From assembly GCF_900129135.1 (NCBI RefSeq), contig NZ_FQVI01000008.1, positions 62,001-126,000 of the forward strand: a stretch of 64,000 nt of DNA. Reading direction: 5' to 3'. Positions within the stretch are counted from its first letter, which is position 1. Every line of letters starts with the position of its first letter. The notes under the pieces were generated by a model that worked only from the letters and a program-made list of their open reading frames with translations, was not told the origin of the DNA and did no database searches. The translations under genes and the position numbers were made by a program. Shown here piece by piece: positions 61,805 through 64,000 of the stretch. Origin of the DNA: Lactonifactor longoviformis DSM 17459. GTDB lineage: Bacteria; Bacillota; Clostridia; Lachnospirales; Lachnospiraceae.

Positions 61805-64000
61805 ATGGCAAGTTTACGGGACACCGTAAAGGACTATCAAGACGAGCTTAGGGACGGTATCGCATGGGTGGCGTTCTGGAAACAGGGGCGTTCATGGAAC
61901 GCGGAATATTTTCATCTTGATATGGACGACACCCTCTACCCGGAGGACAGGAGCCGGTTAGAGGAAATCAAAAGCACCGACCCCGCCGCCGTTATCCTAA
62001 ACGGCTATTACTGCGGGCATTTAGGCGAGGACATGAGCCTTGACGAGCTGACCGCCGGAGTGCGCTACCACTACGAAAACAGCATGAACGACATTGACGG
62101 TTTTATCGGGGCGCATGACGACAGGCTTCCCCCGGAGGTTATCGAGGAAGCGAGGGCAGCCGCCCATGAAGCGGGGCTTCCCTTTTCCGAAAAGCCCTAC
62201 CGGGACGGAGAGGATTTTAACCCCTATGTATTTGACGGGAGCATGAGCATTGAGGATTTTGAGCTTATGCACCGCATGATTGAAAAAGAAAGGAGCGAAC
62301 AAATGGCAGAACCGATTTTAAGCGGCTATCTTTCCAATCTTGGGAAGTACACCGAGGGCAGACCCGCGGGCGAATGGGTGACGTTCCCCACGACTGCCGA
62401 ACATCTGAAAGAAGTCTTTGACCGTATCGGGATTGACTTCAAGCATTACGAGGAATGGCATTTCACAGAATTTCAATCCCCTATCCCCGGCTTGGCGGAA
62501 CATTTAAGCGAGTATTCCCACCCCGACGAGCTGAACTATTTAGGGAAGCTCTTGGAAATGCAGTTTGACGACGACCGGGAGAAATTCATTGCAGCCATTG
62601 AATACGGCGACCATGCCGACAGCTTACAGGACATCATCAACCTTGCACAAAACCTTGACTGCTACTGGATTTATCCGTCCGTCCACAATGAAGAAGAATA
62701 CGGGCGTTATCTGGTTGATGAACTGGAAGAACCCGAACTGCCCGAAGAAGCGAAAAAGTATTTCATGTATGAGGAATACGGGCGCGACGCTTCCATTAAC
62801 GACGACGGTATGTTTACCGAAAAGGGCTATATCTACAACAACCGCAACACCTTTACAGAATGGTACGACGGGCGCGACGTTCCACAGGAATACCGGGTAA
62901 CGCCGCAGCCCCCGCAGCGGTCACGCCCCGACCCGGAAAAAGCAGATTTTGACGCAGCCGCGCCGGGGCAGAGAACCGCGCAGACCGCAGAGCAGCCACA
63001 GGAGCCGCGCCCGGTTATCCCTATCGTGCTGACGAGCGAGAAGCCCGCCGAGAAATTAAAAGAGATTACCGACCGTCTGGAACAGGGTATTGCGGAACTC
63101 TTTGACAGCGAGCGTTACAAGGAATATCTGAAAGTCATGTCAAAATTCCATAATTACAGCTTCCGAAACACCGTCCTTATCGCCATGCAGAAGCCGGACG
63201 CTTCCCTTGTGGCGGGCTTTTCCGCTTGGAAGAATAACTTTGAGCGAAACGTGATGAAAGGGCAAAAGGGAATTAAAATCATTGCCCCGTCGCCCTATAA
63301 AATCAAACAGGAAATGCAGAAAATCGACCCGCACACACAGAAGCCCATAATCGGCAAGGATGGAAAGCCCGTCACCGAGGAAAAGGAAGTCACCATACCC
63401 GCCTACAAGGTGGTATCCGTCTTTGACGTTTCCCAGACCGAGGGAAAGGAGCTGCCGGATATTGCCGTTGACGAGCTGACGGGCGACGTTGACCGCTACA
63501 AGGATTTTTTCGCAGCCCTTGAAAAGACTTCCCCCGTTCCTATCGCCTTTGAGAATATCGAGGGCGGCTCTCATGGCTACTACCACTTGGAGGACAAGCG
63601 CATTGCTATCAACGAGGGCATGAGCGAATTACAGACCTTAAAGACCGCCATTCACGAAATCGCCCATGCGAAGCTGCACGACATTGACCTCAACGCGCCA
63701 AAGGACGAGCAGCAGCCCCACGTTGACCGCCGCACCCGCGAAGTCGAAGCGGAAAGCGTCGCCTATACTGTCTGCCAACATTACGGGCTTGACACGTCGG
63801 ACTACTCTTTCGGCTATGTCGCCGGGTGGAGCAGCGGGCGGGAGCTGTCCGAGCTGAAAAGCTCCCTTGAAACGATACGCAGCGCAGCCGCCGAGATTAT
63901 CAATTCCATAGACGAAAATCTTGCGGAGCTGCAAAAGGCACAGGACAAGGAGCAGACCGCCGGACAGGAGCAGCCCACCAGAGAGGAAAAGGCAGCCCCG
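61805..64000 (+). CDS. Antirestriction fusion protein: ArdA plus ArdC/IrrE-like metallopeptidase (runs off the window)
   Basis: One open frame of at least 732 codons. Residues about 1-165 form an acidic unknown domain (SLRDTVKDYQDELRDGIAWV). Residues about 170-360 match ArdA (LSGYLSNLGKYTEGRPAGEW, ELNYLGKLLEMQFDDDREKF, YMFMYEEYGRDASINDDG-like wording). From about 410 an ArdC-like N-terminal domain begins (LKVMSKFHNYSFRNTVLIAM). It is followed by an IrrE/LtrC-type zinc site, TAIHEIAHAKLHD (about 615). It should protect incoming DNA. An internal ATG at 62303 with an SD could give a shorter ArdA-ArdC product. Confidence 0.8.
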   Translation, partial: MASLRDTVKDYQDELRDGIAWVAFWKQGRSWNAEYFHLDMDDTLYPEDRSRLEEIKSTDPAAVILNGYYCGHLGEDMSLDELTAGVRYHYENSMNDIDGFIGAHDDRLPPEVIEEARAAAHEAGLPFSEKPYRDGEDFNPYVFDGSMSIEDFELMHRMIEKERSEQMAEPILSGYLSNLGKYTEGRPAGEWVTFPTTAEHLKEVFDRIGIDFKHYEEWHFTEFQSPIPGLAEHLSEYSHPDELNYLGKLLEMQFDDDREKFIAAIEYGDHADSLQDIINLAQNLDCYWIYPSVHNEEEYGRYLVDELEEPELPEEAKKYFMYEEYGRDASINDDGMFTEKGYIYNNRNTFTEWYDGRDVPQEYRVTPQPPQRSRPDPEKADFDAAAPGQRTAQTAEQPQEPRPVIPIVLTSEKPAEKLKEITDRLEQGIAELFDSERYKEYLKVMSKFHNYSFRNTVLIAMQKPDASLVAGFSAWKNNFERNVMKGQKGIKIIAPSPYKIKQEMQKIDPHTQKPIIGKDGKPVTEEKEVTIPAYKVVSVFDVSQTEGKELPDIAVDELTGDVDRYKDFFAALEKTSPVPIAFENIEGGSHGYYHLEDKRIAINEGMSELQTLKTAIHEIAHAKLHDIDLNAPKDEQQPHVDRRTREVEAESVAYTVCQHYGLDTSDYSFGYVAGWSSGRELSELKSSLETIRSAAAEIINSIDENLAELQKAQDKEQTAGQEQPTREEKAAP

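Larger units (their letters stand above)
22000..64000 (+). mobile_element. ICE-2: Tn1549/CD1107-like ICE carrying IME-A and IME-B, open at the right window edge
   Basis: Plus-strand backbone in the usual order: rep (22297), DUF5348, PcfB, VirD4 (split), small gene, Maff2 (split), VirB6-like, PrgI, VirB4, DNA methyltransferase, CHAP hydrolase, DUF4315, DUF4366, topoisomerase III, antirestriction fusion. It is homologous to ICE-1 but clearly diverged and in opposite orientation. Its own relaxase and integrase are presumably beyond 64 kb. The left end is only approximate. Confidence 0.8.

Noticed and set aside
1-64000. tRNA, rRNA or self-splicing intron genes
   Set aside because: No cloverleaf-like or rRNA-like sequence was recognised by eye on either strand; a dedicated scan could not be run.

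Overview
The window looks like accessory DNA from a gut Clostridia genome (Oscillospiraceae/Lachnospiraceae type). The conjugation genes belong to the Tn1549/CD1107-like family of Firmicutes integrative conjugative elements (ICEs). Almost everything after about 5 kb is stacked mobile DNA. No rRNA, tRNA or CRISPR array was seen. This assignment comes from protein families and gene order read by eye; no database search was possible.

Layout. (1) 1-4.8 kb, minus strand: a metal-handling locus with a TetR-like regulator (cut by the window edge), a P1B-type ATPase, a DUF6110-like protein, a 26-aa microprotein, an AraC regulator, a heavy-metal-associated domain protein and a SAM methyltransferase. 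(2) 5.06-20.47 kb, minus strand: ICE-1, the conjugation half of an ICE (Maff2 remnant, VirB6-like, PrgI, VirB4, NlpC/P60 hydrolase, DUF4315, DUF4366, topoisomerase III, ArdA). It carries inserted DNA-modification genes (MT-A70, C5 methylase, XF1762, PAPS-reductase-like). (3) 20.47-22.0 kb: IME-C, the stump of an integrative mobilizable element (IME), consisting of a decapitated serine recombinase in ICE-1 maff2. (4) 22.1-64 kb, plus strand: ICE-2, a related ICE diverging from ICE-1, with rep, PcfB, VirD4, Maff2, VirB6, PrgI, VirB4, a methyltransferase, a CHAP hydrolase, DUF4315, DUF4366, topoisomerase III and an antirestriction fusion that runs off the window.

ICE-2 is itself interrupted twice. 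IME-A (25016-40712, 15.7 kb) splits virD4 between Walker A and Walker B at a GG core. It carries a large serine recombinase, TnpV, a lantibiotic/bacitracin-immunity-like two-component plus ABC transporter locus, sigma-like genes, a MobA/MobL relaxase with an RSF1010-like oriT, a YafQ/DinJ toxin-antitoxin pair, a replisome organizer, a DnaC-like loader and TnpW. IME-B (42247-51253, 9.0 kb) splits maff2 at an AA core. It carries a DUF3796/XRE pair, sigma/HTH genes, MobC plus a MobP-like relaxase, replisome organizer, DnaC-like loader, TnpW and a serine recombinase. Removing each insert restores an open host gene exactly. IME-C sits at the homologous codon of ICE-1 maff2.

How it works together (inference): while the IMEs are integrated, ICE-2 lacks an intact coupling protein and Maff2, so its transfer should be off; excision would repair it. 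Each element also seems to carry its own replication module with origin-like repeats inside the initiator gene: 15-bp iterons in ICE-2 rep, and an identical 66-nt block in the otherwise diverged IME-A and IME-B replisome organizers.
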